A DNA stretch of 64,000 nucleotides, taken from positions 1,054,001-1,118,000 of the forward strand of contig NZ_JAINVV010000004.1 in assembly GCF_019880585.1 (NCBI RefSeq), read 5' to 3'. The position numbers and the translations under genes were made by a program. The stretch is from Sphingomonas colocasiae. Lineage in GTDB: Bacteria; Pseudomonadota; Alphaproteobacteria; Sphingomonadales; Sphingomonadaceae. Below, piece after piece: positions 15,538 to 24,642 of the stretch; position 1 is the first letter of the stretch; every line of letters starts with the position of its first letter. Under the pieces are notes generated by a model, which did no database searches, was not told where the DNA came from, and was given only the letters and a program-made list of their open reading frames with translations.

Positions 15538-16098
15538 ATGGCAGTTTCCATTCGCCTGTCGCGTGGCGGTTCCAAGAAGCGTCCTTATTACCGCATCGTC
15601 GTCGCCGACGCGCGTTCGCCGCGTGACGGCAACTTCATCGAGAAGATCGGCACCTACAACCCGCTGCTCGCCAAGGATTCGCCCGAGCGCGTGAAGCTCG
15701 ACGCCGATCGCGCGAAGCACTGGCTCTCGGTCGGCGCGCAGCCCACCGATCGCGTCGCCCGCTTCCTCGACGCCGCGGGCGTCAAGGAGCGCGCCGCGCG
15801 CAACAATCCCAAGAAGGCCGAACCGGGCGAAAAGGCCAAGGAGCGCGCCGAGGAGAAGGCCGAGAAGCTGAAGGCGGCAGAGGAAGCGGCGGCGGAAGCC
15901 GCCGCGGCGCCCGCGCCGGTTGAAGAGCCTGCGGCCGAGGAAGTTGCCGCCGAGCAGGCCGAAACCGTCGAAGTCGCGGCGGAAGCCATCGAGGCCGCGA
16001 CCGAAGAGCCGACGCCCGAAGCTGAAGCCGTTGCCGAAGCGGTTGCCGAGGAAGCCCCGGCCGCCGAACCGGCCGCCGAGGAAAAGGCCGAGGGTTGA
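15538..16098 (+). CDS. rpsP: Ribosomal protein S16 with long Ala/Glu tail
   Basis: A 186-aa protein. Residues 1-85 are standard bS16 ([33 protein letters not shown]), which binds 16S rRNA early in assembly. Residues from about 95 to the end are a low-complexity tail of Ala, Glu, Pro and Lys, doubling the usual length. Similar but variable tails occur in S16 of some alphaproteobacteria; the function is unknown. It starts after GAAGGAAGAAGAAAA and precedes rimM by four bases. Confidence 0.96.
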   Translation: MAVSIRLSRGGSKKRPYYRIVVADARSPRDGNFIEKIGTYNPLLAKDSPERVKLDADRAKHWLSVGAQPTDRVARFLDAAGVKERAARNNPKKAEPGEKAKERAEEKAEKLKAAEEAAAEAAAAPAPVEEPAAEEVAAEQAETVEVAAEAIEAATEEPTPEAEAVAEAVAEEAPAAEPAAEEKAEG

Positions 16099-16102
16099 TC
16101 CC

Positions 16103-16588
16103 TTGACCGATCGCACCGTCACGCTGGCCGTCATCATCGGCGCGCATGGCGTGACGGGCGAGGTGCGCCTGAAGCTGTTCACCGATGGTGTGGAGGGGCT
16201 GAAGGCGCACAAGAGCTTCAACGATGGAGCTCTGACCCTGAAAAGCGTGCGCGATGGGCCCAAGGGCGCCATCGCCCGCTTCGCCGAGATCCCGGACAGG
16301 ACCGCCGCGGAAAAGCGCCGTGGTACCGAACTTGCGGTTCCGCGCGATGCGCTGCCGCCACTGGGTGAAGGCGAATATTATCATGCCGATCTGATCGATC
16401 GGCCTGCCGTCTCGACCGATGGCGAGGTGCTGGGCGTGGTTGTCGCCGTCGAGAATTTCGGTGCGGGCGACATTCTCGAGATCGAGCGCCCGACCGGCAA
16501 GCGTTTCATGGTGCCGATGAATGCCCAGGCCGTGCCCGAATGGGGCGAGCGGGTGGTGATCGACGCGGAATTCGCTGCCGTCGACTGA
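16103..16588 (+). CDS. rimM: Ribosome maturation factor RimM
   Basis: About 161 aa from a TTG start at 16103, chosen because the ORF upstream of it is only the out-of-frame shadow of the rpsP tail; the product then begins TDRTVTLAVIIGAHGVTGEV. RimM binds S19 and helps 30S head maturation. Conserved features include GAHGVTGEVRLKLFTD, a YYHADLIDRPAV segment and KRFMVPMNAQAVPEW. In most bacteria it is followed directly by trmD, but here by an accessory cassette. Confidence 0.92.
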   Translation: MTDRTVTLAVIIGAHGVTGEVRLKLFTDGVEGLKAHKSFNDGALTLKSVRDGPKGAIARFAEIPDRTAAEKRRGTELAVPRDALPPLGEGEYYHADLIDRPAVSTDGEVLGVVVAVENFGAGDILEIERPTGKRFMVPMNAQAVPEWGERVVIDAEFAAVD

Positions 16589-16764
16589 CGTGCAGGTGCC
16601 GGGACGAAGAATCTCCGGCTAATTTCCTATTCCCCGAAAAAAAGCGTCAGGAATCTGCTCCGGGCGTCGTCATGCCATAGAGGAATGCTGCATGGGGTAG
16701 CGACGTCAGGCATCATGCGTCTTGCAACGATCAGTCACGCATATCCGGTGGATACGCGCTCGCC

Positions 16765-17292
16765 ATGACCACGGTTCGGCCACCCCTGGAGGCAGAGGAT
16801 GCGCGGATGGTCGCGGATCTGTCGGCACGTTATGCCGACGCGATCCGGCGCTATTTTGCCCGGCGGCTGGCGGGGGCGGGCGATGTCGAGGATCTGACGC
16901 AAGAGGTGTTCCTGCGGCTGCTGCGGCGTGCGCAACTGGGCGATATCGAGAATGTCGAGGGTTATATCTTCCAGATCGCGGCCAATCTGCTGCGCGAGCG
17001 GGGACGGCACAGGATCCGGCGCAGGCTGGACGAAGAGCAGGCGTTCGACGACGATTATGCCGATGCCCATGACGAACTCTCGCCGGAACGGATCCTGCTC
17101 GGCAAGGAGGCCTATCGTCTGATGGTGCAGGCATTGCAGGAATTGCCCGAACGCGCGCGGACGGTGTTCGTCCTCAACCGTTTCGAGGACATGACGGGCG
17201 TGCAGATCGCGCATCGCCTGGGTGTCGCGGTCAGCACCGTCGAGAAGGACATGATGCGCGCGATCGCCTATCTGCGGAAGCGCCTGCAATGA
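16765..17292 (+). CDS. ECF sigma factor, FecI type
   Basis: A 175-aa sigma-70 family protein with region 2 (LSARYADAIRRYFARRLAGA, DVEDLTQEVFLRLL, IENVEGYIFQIAANLLRERG) and region 4 (ALQELPERARTVFVLNRFED, VAVSTVEKDMMRAIAYLRK). The FecI branch is indicated by the next gene being a FecR-type regulator overlapping by four bases (ATGA), followed by a TonB receptor with an STN domain. It presumably transcribes the receptor and hydrolase genes when the receptor is loaded. No Fur-like box is visible upstream, so the signal need not be iron. Confidence 0.92.
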   Translation: MTTVRPPLEAEDARMVADLSARYADAIRRYFARRLAGAGDVEDLTQEVFLRLLRRAQLGDIENVEGYIFQIAANLLRERGRHRIRRRLDEEQAFDDDYADAHDELSPERILLGKEAYRLMVQALQELPERARTVFVLNRFEDMTGVQIAHRLGVAVSTVEKDMMRAIAYLRKRLQ

Positions 17293-18374
17293 TCGGGCCG
17301 GGCCGGGTCGGTGCGGACGGCGGCATGCCGGGTGCGGAGGATTCCGCGCTTTACTGGCTTGCGCGCCAGCGGCTGAAGCTGATGACGAAAAGGGACGAGG
17401 CGGCGTTCGAGGCATGGCTGAGCGATCCGGCCAATGCGCAGGCCTATCGCGATGCCGCTGCCGGGGTGGAGCGTTTCGGCGCGATCGCGTCGGATGAAGA
17501 TGTGCGCGAGATGAGAGAGGCGGCGCTGGCGATGGGGCCTGCGCCGAGGCGGATCTCCGTTCCGTTCGGCCTTGTCGCCGCCACGGCGGCGATCGCGATG
17601 GGGGCCGGCGTCTGGTTCGCCGTCGCCCGGCCCGGTTCCGACATGCCGGCGCCGGCGTCGATCGCCGCCGGTGGGGCGCCGCCGCCCATTGCCGCGACCG
17701 CGCGGCGCTACGCCACGAAGATCGGTGAGCGATCGCGCTTCACGCTCGATGATGGTTCGGTCGTTTCGCTGAATACCAACAGCGTGCTGGACGTGACCTT
17801 CACGCCCGGCCGGCGCGATGTTCGGCTGATCCAGGGCGAAGGGCTGTTTCATGTCGCGAAGAACAAGGATCGCCCCTTTGTCGTCACTGCCGGCGGCTTG
17901 CGGACGACGGCGATCGGAACCGCTTTCGACGTGCGACTGGATCGTGGGCGCGTGCGCATCGTGCTGACTTCGGGGCGCGTGGTCGTCGATTCGGTTCGGA
18001 GCGGTCCGGCGGGCCGCTTGCCGGCGATCGATCCGATCAGCCTGCAGCCCGGCGAGCAGCTTGCCGCCGACGAAAATCACGCGGTGGTGGTGAGCGCGGC
18101 CGATGTCGAACAGGCGACGAGCTGGCGACAGGGGCAGCTCATCTTCCGTGACGAGCCGCTCGCCTCGGCGATCGGCGAGATGAACCGCTACACGCGCGAC
18201 CAGATCGTCATCGAGGATCCGAAGATCGCCAGGCTGCGCGTCAGTGGCGTCTTCAGCACCGCGCATCCGGAAAATTTCCTTGCCGCGATGACCGCATTCT
18301 ATCCGCTCGAGGTTCGTCGCCCCACACAGGGCGCCGTGATTCTCGACTGGAGTGGCGCTCCATCCGATCCTTGA
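17289..18374 (+). CDS. FecR-type anti-sigma/signal transducer
   Basis: A 361-aa single-pass membrane protein. The cytoplasmic N-terminus (about residues 1-95) has the family motif LYWLARQRLKLMTKRDEAAF followed by EAWLSDPANAQAYRDA. A transmembrane helix follows (LVAATAAIAMGAGVWFAVA). The periplasmic FecR domain then has TLDDGSVVSLNTNSVLDVTF and FVVTAGGLRTTAIGTAFDV, ending in a C-terminal STN-like segment (EMNRYTRDQIVIEDPKIARL). It receives the signal from the receptor STN domain and controls the overlapping sigma factor. Confidence 0.92.
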   Translation: MIGPGRVGADGGMPGAEDSALYWLARQRLKLMTKRDEAAFEAWLSDPANAQAYRDAAAGVERFGAIASDEDVREMREAALAMGPAPRRISVPFGLVAATAAIAMGAGVWFAVARPGSDMPAPASIAAGGAPPPIAATARRYATKIGERSRFTLDDGSVVSLNTNSVLDVTFTPGRRDVRLIQGEGLFHVAKNKDRPFVVTAGGLRTTAIGTAFDVRLDRGRVRIVLTSGRVVVDSVRSGPAGRLPAIDPISLQPGEQLAADENHAVVVSAADVEQATSWRQGQLIFRDEPLASAIGEMNRYTRDQIVIEDPKIARLRVSGVFSTAHPENFLAAMTAFYPLEVRRPTQGAVILDWSGAPSDP

Positions 18375-18386
18375 GAAAATTTTCTC
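18373..18386. promoter_or_regulatory. Perfect 14-bp palindrome between fecR and the receptor gene
   Basis: GAGAAAATTTTCTC, starting within the fecR stop codon and lying about 92 bases before the receptor start. It could be a repressor operator or part of the receptor promoter; there is no T tract to make it a terminator. The AT-rich patch around it contrasts with the GC-rich surroundings. Confidence 0.35.
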
Positions 18387-18477
18387 CGATATCGGGAGGG
18401 ATTTTCCAAATCTGTCATCTTTCTCTTCCGAGGCCGCGAGACGGCGGTGATCGCGCCACAGGCGCTTGGGAGGGTGT

Positions 18478-20949
18478 ATGCGTACAGGCGGATTTGGTGG
18501 AGCGGGCCCATGGGCGTTGGCGGGGAGCGCGCTGCTCATGGCGGCGTCGCCGGCGGCGGCTCAGGCGAAACGGAACTTCGACATTCCGCGTCAGGATCTC
18601 TCCAGTGCGCTGGAGGCGTTCGGCAAACAGAGCGGTGCGGAGATCGTCTTCGATGCCAGCGACGTGCGCAATCGGCTGTCCGGACCGGTGCGGGGGCAGG
18701 CGGAACCCGTCCATGCGCTGGAGAGGATCCTGCAAGGAACCGGCCTGACCTTCCAGCGGGTCAATGCCAGCACCTTTCTGGTGAAGCGTGGCGGTGGCAC
18801 GCGGACCGGCCCGGCCTATGCGGCGGCCGAGACGCCGGCTGCGGCCGAGGCCGATCCGGAGGATGCGCCGGATATCGTGGTCACCGGGCAGAAGCGCCTC
18901 GAGCGGGCGCAGGATGTCCCCATTTCGATCAGCGTGGTCGGCACCCGGCAGCTCGAGCGCCTGCATGCGAGCAATCTTCAGGACTATGCCGCCTATGTGC
19001 CGGGTCTGATCGTCGACACCGGCGGGTCCGCGGGCCAGGCGTCGATCACGATGCGCGGGCTCAATGCCCGCGGCGACACGACGATGGTCGCGACCTATAT
19101 CGACGAGGCGCCTTTGGGATCGAGCAACGGCTATTCCGCGGAGGCCAACACCTCGTTCGACATGATGCCCTATGACCTGGAACGGATCGAGGTGCTGCGG
19201 GGTCCGCAGGGTACGCTCTACGGCGCGAACAGCATGGGCGGTCTGCTCAAATATGTGACGCGCGCGCCCGACCTGAACGATTTCGAGGCGCGCGCCGGTG
19301 GTGAGAGCTTCACGACAAGGGGCGCTTCCGATCTCGGCTATGCCGGCCGGGTCAGCCTCAACCTGCCGATCGTCACCGGCGAACTTGCCGTGCGGGCCAG
19401 CCTGTTCCGTCAGGATACGCCCGGCTTCATCGACAATGCGGCCACCGGCCGCAAGGATCAGAACACGCTGCTGCAACAGGGTGGGCGGGTCGCGCTGCTC
19501 TGGAAGCCGAGCGACCAGCTTTCGATCAAGCTGACCGCGATCACCCAGCGGATCACCTCCGACGACAATGCGATCGTGGCGCGCGACACCGATGGCTCGG
19601 TCGCGTTGGGGCCGCTTGGCGGCGATCTGACCAACACCAACCTTTTGCGCGAACCCTTCAGGAAAAACGTGCATTTCCTGGCGTCGACACTGATCTGGAA
19701 GTTGGGCTGGGCCGAATTCACCTCGGCCACCAGCTATTCGCGATCGAACCTGCTGGGCGTGCAGGACATGTCCGCGATCTTCGGCGCGGCACTTCCGGAG
19801 CCGGGGCTTTCGGGGCTCGAATCGCGAGCGCGCCTCAGCCGTTTCACCCAGGAGCTGCGGCTGGCCTCGCCGCCGGGGCCGCTGCAATGGATGCTCGGCC
19901 TCTATTTCAACGACGAACGTACAAAGGCAAGTCAGCTCCTCACCGCCAAGGATATGGCCACCGGCGCCGGCGTGCCGGAATTCGATCCCATCCTGTCGGC
20001 GGATCTCGACAGCGGGTATCGCGAGATCGCGGGCTTCGCCAACGCGACCGTCAAAGTGTCGGACGCGTTCGACATCACCGGTGGGCTGCGCTGGGCGCGC
20101 AACACGCAACGCCTGCGCCAGACCGGCCACCGCAATCTGATCGAGCCCGGCGCCGAAGGCACATTTCGGGGCCGATCGCGTGATGATGTCGTAACCTATG
20201 CGATCAGCCCGCAATATCGCTTGAGCCGGAACGCGATGGTCTACGCGCGCGTGGCCAGCGGATATCGCCCCGGTGGGCCGAACCCGATCCTCCCCGGCGT
20301 ACCGCGACAGGTGGATGCGGACACCATCGTCAATTACGAAGCCGGCTTCAAAGGCGATCTGTTCGACCGTCTTCTCCATGTCGAGGTCTCGGCCTATCGC
20401 ATCGACTGGAAGAATATCCAGGTCGAGGCGAAGACCGAACAGAATCTCAGCTATGGCGCCAATGGCGGCAGGGCGCGCAGCCAGGGTGTGGAATTCGCGG
20501 CGGTGCTGCAGCCTGCCAAGGGCCTGACGCTCGGTTTCAATACGGCCTATACCGATGCCTTTCTGACCGAGGCGGTGCCGGACGAAGGCTGGGCGAATGG
20601 CGCGCGCCTGCCGGCGGCGCCGAGTTGGACACGCTCGCTCACCGCAAGTTACGGCTTCGCGATCGGTGGAGAATGGCGCGGCGAGCTTGGCGCGGGCTAT
20701 CGCTATATCGGCAAGCGGCGCAACAGCGTTGAGGGAACCGAGCAGGGCCTGATCCTGTCCGCCTATGATGCGATCGACCTGCAAGCCGGCATTTCCAGCG
20801 GACGCTGGAATTTCGGCCTTTACGTCCGGAACCTCACGGATCGCAGGGCCTATACCAACGGCGCCCTGATCGCGACCTTCCGGGACTATGTCTCGTCCGT
20901 CGTGCTCCAGCCGCGGACCATCGGGCTGAGCCTCGATGCGACCTTCTGA
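18478..20949 (+). CDS. TonB-dependent receptor with N-terminal STN signalling domain
   Basis: An 823-aa outer-membrane receptor starting at ATG 18478 behind GGGAGGG; an in-frame TTG at 18466 is less likely. Signal peptide to about residue 27 (SPAAAQA). The STN domain (roughly 28-105) has the secretin/TonB short pattern FDIPRQDLSSALEAFGKQSG. A linker with DIVVTGQKRLERAQDVPISI precedes the plug (ERIEVLRGPQGTLYGANSMG), and a 22-strand barrel ends in a terminal aromatic (SLDATF). With the ECF sigma and FecR genes it forms a complete cell-surface signalling unit. The ligand is unknown; the three downstream hydrolases suggest an ester-, amide- or peptide-containing compound. Confidence 0.93.
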   Translation: MRTGGFGGAGPWALAGSALLMAASPAAAQAKRNFDIPRQDLSSALEAFGKQSGAEIVFDASDVRNRLSGPVRGQAEPVHALERILQGTGLTFQRVNASTFLVKRGGGTRTGPAYAAAETPAAAEADPEDAPDIVVTGQKRLERAQDVPISISVVGTRQLERLHASNLQDYAAYVPGLIVDTGGSAGQASITMRGLNARGDTTMVATYIDEAPLGSSNGYSAEANTSFDMMPYDLERIEVLRGPQGTLYGANSMGGLLKYVTRAPDLNDFEARAGGESFTTRGASDLGYAGRVSLNLPIVTGELAVRASLFRQDTPGFIDNAATGRKDQNTLLQQGGRVALLWKPSDQLSIKLTAITQRITSDDNAIVARDTDGSVALGPLGGDLTNTNLLREPFRKNVHFLASTLIWKLGWAEFTSATSYSRSNLLGVQDMSAIFGAALPEPGLSGLESRARLSRFTQELRLASPPGPLQWMLGLYFNDERTKASQLLTAKDMATGAGVPEFDPILSADLDSGYREIAGFANATVKVSDAFDITGGLRWARNTQRLRQTGHRNLIEPGAEGTFRGRSRDDVVTYAISPQYRLSRNAMVYARVASGYRPGGPNPILPGVPRQVDADTIVNYEAGFKGDLFDRLLHVEVSAYRIDWKNIQVEAKTEQNLSYGANGGRARSQGVEFAAVLQPAKGLTLGFNTAYTDAFLTEAVPDEGWANGARLPAAPSWTRSLTASYGFAIGGEWRGELGAGYRYIGKRRNSVEGTEQGLILSAYDAIDLQAGISSGRWNFGLYVRNLTDRRAYTNGALIATFRDYVSSVVLQPRTIGLSLDATF

Positions 20950-20965
20950 AGCCGGGAGGAAGGCT

Positions 20966-22897
20966 GTGGCGGTTTCCGCAAAAACGATCGTCCTTGGCTT
21001 GCTGGCGGGCCTTTCGATGGGCGCCAGCGCATTGCTGGTCGCCGCCCGGCCGGCGCCGGTGCCGGTATCGGCGCCGATCGTTCGTCCGCCGGCCGAGGCG
21101 GGTGAGGTCGCGATGCTCGAACCCTTTGTCGACGGCCTGATGAAGGCCGAGATGGACAATGGGAAGATTCCCGGCGGCGTCATTTCGATCGTGAAGGACG
21201 GCAAGCTGCTGTTCGCCAAAGGCTATGGCCTTGCCGATGTCGAGCATGGCACGCCGGTCGATCCCGAAAAGCATCTGTTCCGCATCGCATCGACCACGAA
21301 ACTCTTCACCTGGACGGCGGTGATGCAGCTTGTCGAGCAGGGCAGGCTCGATCTCGATACGGACATCAACACCTATCTCCGGACCTTCAAGATCCCGGCG
21401 ACCTACAAGCAGCCGATCACGTTGCGTCACCTGATGACGCATACCGCCGGCTTCGAGGAGGGAAGCGTCGGATACGGCATCACCACCGATCTGAACGGCG
21501 CGCCGTCGATCGCGCAGAAACTGGCGGCGCATGTTCCGGCTCGCGTGCGGCCGCCCGGACAGATGCCCTCCTATTCGAACTACGGCGCCGCACTGGCGGG
21601 CCTGATCGTCGAACAGGTCAGCGGCATGCCCTATGACGACTATGTCGAGCAGCGCATCTTCGCGCCGCTGGGCATGCGATATGCCACGGTGCGCGAACCG
21701 GTGCCGGCCGCGCTCGCGCCGTTCAAGGTGGTGGGCTATGCCCGCGAGGGTGGCGCTTTTGTGCGCAAGCCCGCCACCTATGAGGGCGGCTTCCGCCCGG
21801 CGGGGTCGGGATCGGTCTCTGCCCTCGACATGACGCATTTCATGATCGCGGCGCTGCAGGGCGGCAGCTATGACGGCAAATCGATTCTGACGCCCGCCGG
21901 CATGCTGCGGATGCAAAGCCCGGCCTTCACGCTCGATCCCCGGCTTCCCGCATTAGGACTGGGCTATTATGGCCAGAATGTCGGCGGAGAGCGCGCCTGG
22001 GCGCATGGGGGCTCCGATCCGCTGTTCAACACCGAACTCTATCTCTTCCCGGCCCGGCGGCTCGGCGTCTTCATCTCGTTCAGCGGTGGGCAGGGCGATG
22101 TCGCCGCCGAGAATCTGACCAAGGCGTTGATCGCCCGGCTGTATCCGCGGCAACGACCGGCACCGAAGGTCGTGGCCATCGGCTCGCTCGAAAAATATGC
22201 GGGACGCTACGAGTTCACGCGCCGCAGCCACACCAAGATCGACAAATTCTACAATCTGATATCGCAACTGCCCGTTTCGGCTTCCGGCGACCGGCTCAGC
22301 ATGGGATCGGGCGAAGAGGAGGTGCAGTTCGCGCCGATCGGACGCGATCTGTTCCAGGAAGTCGGCGGAACGCGCCAGATCGCCTTTCGCACCAACGCGG
22401 CCGGCGAAGTCACGCACATGTTCCTCGATTTCCTCTCGTTCGCGCCGCTCGAACGTGTGCCGTTCTTCGATGGTTCGGGCCTCTGGTATCCGTCGCTCGG
22501 CCTGATCCTGGCGCTGTTCCTCTCCGCGATCCTCGGTCTTTTCTATCGGGCGCGCCTGATCGCCGCGATGCCGTGGCCGCAACGCAGGCTGATCTGGCTG
22601 TCGGCGGCGGTGGCGATTCTGGGAACGTTCAGCATCATGGTTCTTGGTTTCCTGTTGATTTCGACCGATCTGGTCGGCCGGCTCAGCCATATCCCGGGGT
22701 CGTGGAAGATCGCGCTGGTGATGCCGATCCTCTTCATCGGCCTCACCGCGGTGTTTCTGGCGATGCTGCCCAAGGCTTGGGCAGGTAAATACTGGAGCCT
22801 GCGCAATCGCCTTTATCACACGGCAATGGGCGCGGCCGCGATCATGCTGACCCTGTTCTTCCTGAAATGGAATCTGGTCGGCTGGAATTTCGGATGA
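20966..22897 (+). CDS. Membrane-anchored serine hydrolase, beta-lactamase/S12 class (1 of 3)
   Basis: About 643 aa from GTG 20966, chosen because GGGAGGA ends five bases before it; ATG 20936 would overlap the receptor. An N-terminal helix (TIVLGLLAGLSMGASALLV) precedes a class C beta-lactamase-like domain. Its catalytic motifs are SxxK (S109-T-T-K112), YSN (PSYSNYGAALAG) and HGG (AWAHGGSDPLF). About four C-terminal transmembrane helices (residues 510-640) anchor it in the inner membrane, which is unusual for S12 enzymes. Likely acts in the periplasm on a compound imported by the receptor; could be an esterase, D-aminopeptidase or amidase. Confidence 0.88.
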   Translation: MAVSAKTIVLGLLAGLSMGASALLVAARPAPVPVSAPIVRPPAEAGEVAMLEPFVDGLMKAEMDNGKIPGGVISIVKDGKLLFAKGYGLADVEHGTPVDPEKHLFRIASTTKLFTWTAVMQLVEQGRLDLDTDINTYLRTFKIPATYKQPITLRHLMTHTAGFEEGSVGYGITTDLNGAPSIAQKLAAHVPARVRPPGQMPSYSNYGAALAGLIVEQVSGMPYDDYVEQRIFAPLGMRYATVREPVPAALAPFKVVGYAREGGAFVRKPATYEGGFRPAGSGSVSALDMTHFMIAALQGGSYDGKSILTPAGMLRMQSPAFTLDPRLPALGLGYYGQNVGGERAWAHGGSDPLFNTELYLFPARRLGVFISFSGGQGDVAAENLTKALIARLYPRQRPAPKVVAIGSLEKYAGRYEFTRRSHTKIDKFYNLISQLPVSASGDRLSMGSGEEEVQFAPIGRDLFQEVGGTRQIAFRTNAAGEVTHMFLDFLSFAPLERVPFFDGSGLWYPSLGLILALFLSAILGLFYRARLIAAMPWPQRRLIWLSAAVAILGTFSIMVLGFLLISTDLVGRLSHIPGSWKIALVMPILFIGLTAVFLAMLPKAWAGKYWSLRNRLYHTAMGAAAIMLTLFFLKWNLVGWNFG

Positions 22898-22923
22898 CGT
22901 GCATAAACGAACTGGATCGTGCA

Positions 22924-24549
22924 ATGAATTTCCATCGTTCCGTTTCACCCATGCTGGCGATCGCCGGACTGTTGCTGGCCATCCCGTCCGTGGCGGCTGC
23001 GGCCGATCCCGCACCGGATATCGACCGGCTGTTCGCAAACTGGAAATCGGGCACCCCCGGCTGCGCCGTCGGCATCGGCCGCAAGGGGCAGCCCGACATG
23101 GTCCGCGCCTATGGCGATGCCGATCTGGAACATGGGATAGGTATCGACGCGAATACGGTGATCGAGGCGGGATCGTCGTCCAAGCAGTTCACGGCGGCTG
23201 CGGTGCTGCGGCTCGCCGAACGCGGGCAGGTGGCGCTGACCGACGATGTCCGTAAATATCTGCCGGAGCTGCCGGACTATGGCCATGCCATCACGATCGA
23301 TCACATGCTCAATCACACCAGCGGCCTGCGTGACTGGGGCGGAGTGCAGATCATTGCGGGATGGCCGCGCACGACGCGCATCTACACGATGGACGATGTC
23401 CTGCGCATCACGGTGCGCCAGAAGTCGCTCAATTTCGTGCCCGGCACGCGCTATTCCTACACCAACACCGGCTATAATCTGCTGGCGCTGATCGTCGAGC
23501 GGGTGAGCGGCAAATCGTTGGCCGATTATAGCCGGGCCGAATTCTTCGAACCGCTGGGCATGACTCATACGGGGTGGCGCGACGAGTTCCGCCGGATCGT
23601 GAAGAACCGTGCGATCGCGTATGTGCCGTCGACAGAAGGCTATATCCAGCGGATGCCGTTCGAGAATGCTTATGGAAATGGCGGGCTGCTGACGACGGCT
23701 GGAGACCTGCTGCGGTGGAACGCGGCGCTATCGGAAGGCCGGCTTGGCGCCTTCGTCACCAAGGGGCTGGAAACGCGCGCCATGCTGCGCTCCGGGCAAG
23801 AGGTCAATTATGCCAGGGGGCTGATCGTCGGCGAGTATCGCGGCTATCGCGAAGTTGCGCATCCAGGCGCGACCGCGGGCTATACCGCATGGCTGGGGCG
23901 CTATCCCCAGGCCGGGCTTTCGATCGCCCTGCTGTGCAACGCGGCCGATATCGATGCGACCGGCCTGGCGCATGGGATCGCAAATCTGTTCCTGCCGCCG
24001 ATTCCGTCGTCCGTCGCGTCGAGCGCGAGACCATCGGTGCGCCAGGTCGCGCCCGAAGGCCTGTTCGTGGAGGAGGCGACAGGCATGCCGCTGATGCTGA
24101 AAAGCGAGGCCGGGAAACTGATGCTGGCCGGGCAGGGCGAATTGAAGCCGGTTTCGGAGACGGAGTATCGGGCCGAGGGAACGGTGCTGCGCTTCGATGG
24201 GCGCGGGGGCTTCACGCTGCGGGACGAATTCGGCGCGATTTCGCACTACCGAAGCGTCGCTGGATCCGCGCCGAGCGGAACGGAACTGGCACGCTTCGCC
24301 GGCGACTATACGAGCGACGAGGCGGAGGCCGCATATTCGGTCACGCTGCGCGAGGGGCAGTTGACGATGGCGTTGCGCGGGCGACCAGACGAGGCGTTCC
24401 CGCTCACGCCCGCCTATCGCGATGCGTTCACGATCGCGGACACACTTGTCCGCTTTCGTCGCGACGGCCAAGGCGCGATTTCAGGACTTTCCGTCGGCAA
24501 TGAACGCGTCTGGGATCTGCGGTTCGCCAGGAACCCGGCGCACCGCTGA
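22924..24549 (+). CDS. Periplasmic serine hydrolase, beta-lactamase/S12 class (2 of 3)
   Basis: 541 aa from ATG 22924, which places a clean signal peptide at the N-terminus (MLAIAGLLLAIPSVAAAADP). Catalytic motifs are SSSK (S84-K87), YTN (YSYTNTGYNLLALIVERVSG) and HPG (VAHPGATAGYTAW) in place of KTG. A C-terminal domain of about 170 residues resembles the beta-barrel modules of D-aminopeptidases and related esterases (LARFAGDYTSDEAEAAYSVT). The three tandem hydrolases are diverged and are not recent copies. Substrate unknown. Confidence 0.88.
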   Translation: MNFHRSVSPMLAIAGLLLAIPSVAAAADPAPDIDRLFANWKSGTPGCAVGIGRKGQPDMVRAYGDADLEHGIGIDANTVIEAGSSSKQFTAAAVLRLAERGQVALTDDVRKYLPELPDYGHAITIDHMLNHTSGLRDWGGVQIIAGWPRTTRIYTMDDVLRITVRQKSLNFVPGTRYSYTNTGYNLLALIVERVSGKSLADYSRAEFFEPLGMTHTGWRDEFRRIVKNRAIAYVPSTEGYIQRMPFENAYGNGGLLTTAGDLLRWNAALSEGRLGAFVTKGLETRAMLRSGQEVNYARGLIVGEYRGYREVAHPGATAGYTAWLGRYPQAGLSIALLCNAADIDATGLAHGIANLFLPPIPSSVASSARPSVRQVAPEGLFVEEATGMPLMLKSEAGKLMLAGQGELKPVSETEYRAEGTVLRFDGRGGFTLRDEFGAISHYRSVAGSAPSGTELARFAGDYTSDEAEAAYSVTLREGQLTMALRGRPDEAFPLTPAYRDAFTIADTLVRFRRDGQGAISGLSVGNERVWDLRFARNPAHR

Positions 24550-24556
24550 GCCGACA

Positions 24557-24573
24557 TCGCGCGTTTCGCGCGA
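24557..24573 (+). repeat. Short hairpin after second hydrolase gene
   Basis: TCGCGCG-TTT-CGCGCGA, perfect 7-bp arms 8 bases after the stop codon, without a T tract. It may mark an RNA 3' end or a processing site within the cassette. Confidence 0.4.
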
Positions 24574-24642
24574 GGATCGAAACGCTTTCCCCTCAACGGA
24601 TCACGTTCTAGAGCCTTCGCGTAATCGGAAGCGGAGGGCAGC

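Noticed and set aside
15920-16102. An N-terminal Lys/Pro/Arg-rich extension of RimM
   Set aside because: It is the out-of-frame reading of the rpsP tail; the RimM domain begins right after the TTG at 16103.
16597-16619. GCCGG/CCGGC stem after rimM as a terminator
   Set aside because: Only five pairs and no T tract; too weak to call.
18415-21219. A 934-codon open frame on the minus strand
   Set aside because: Antisense shadow of the TonB receptor gene; composition is Arg/His/Asp-rich and without motifs.
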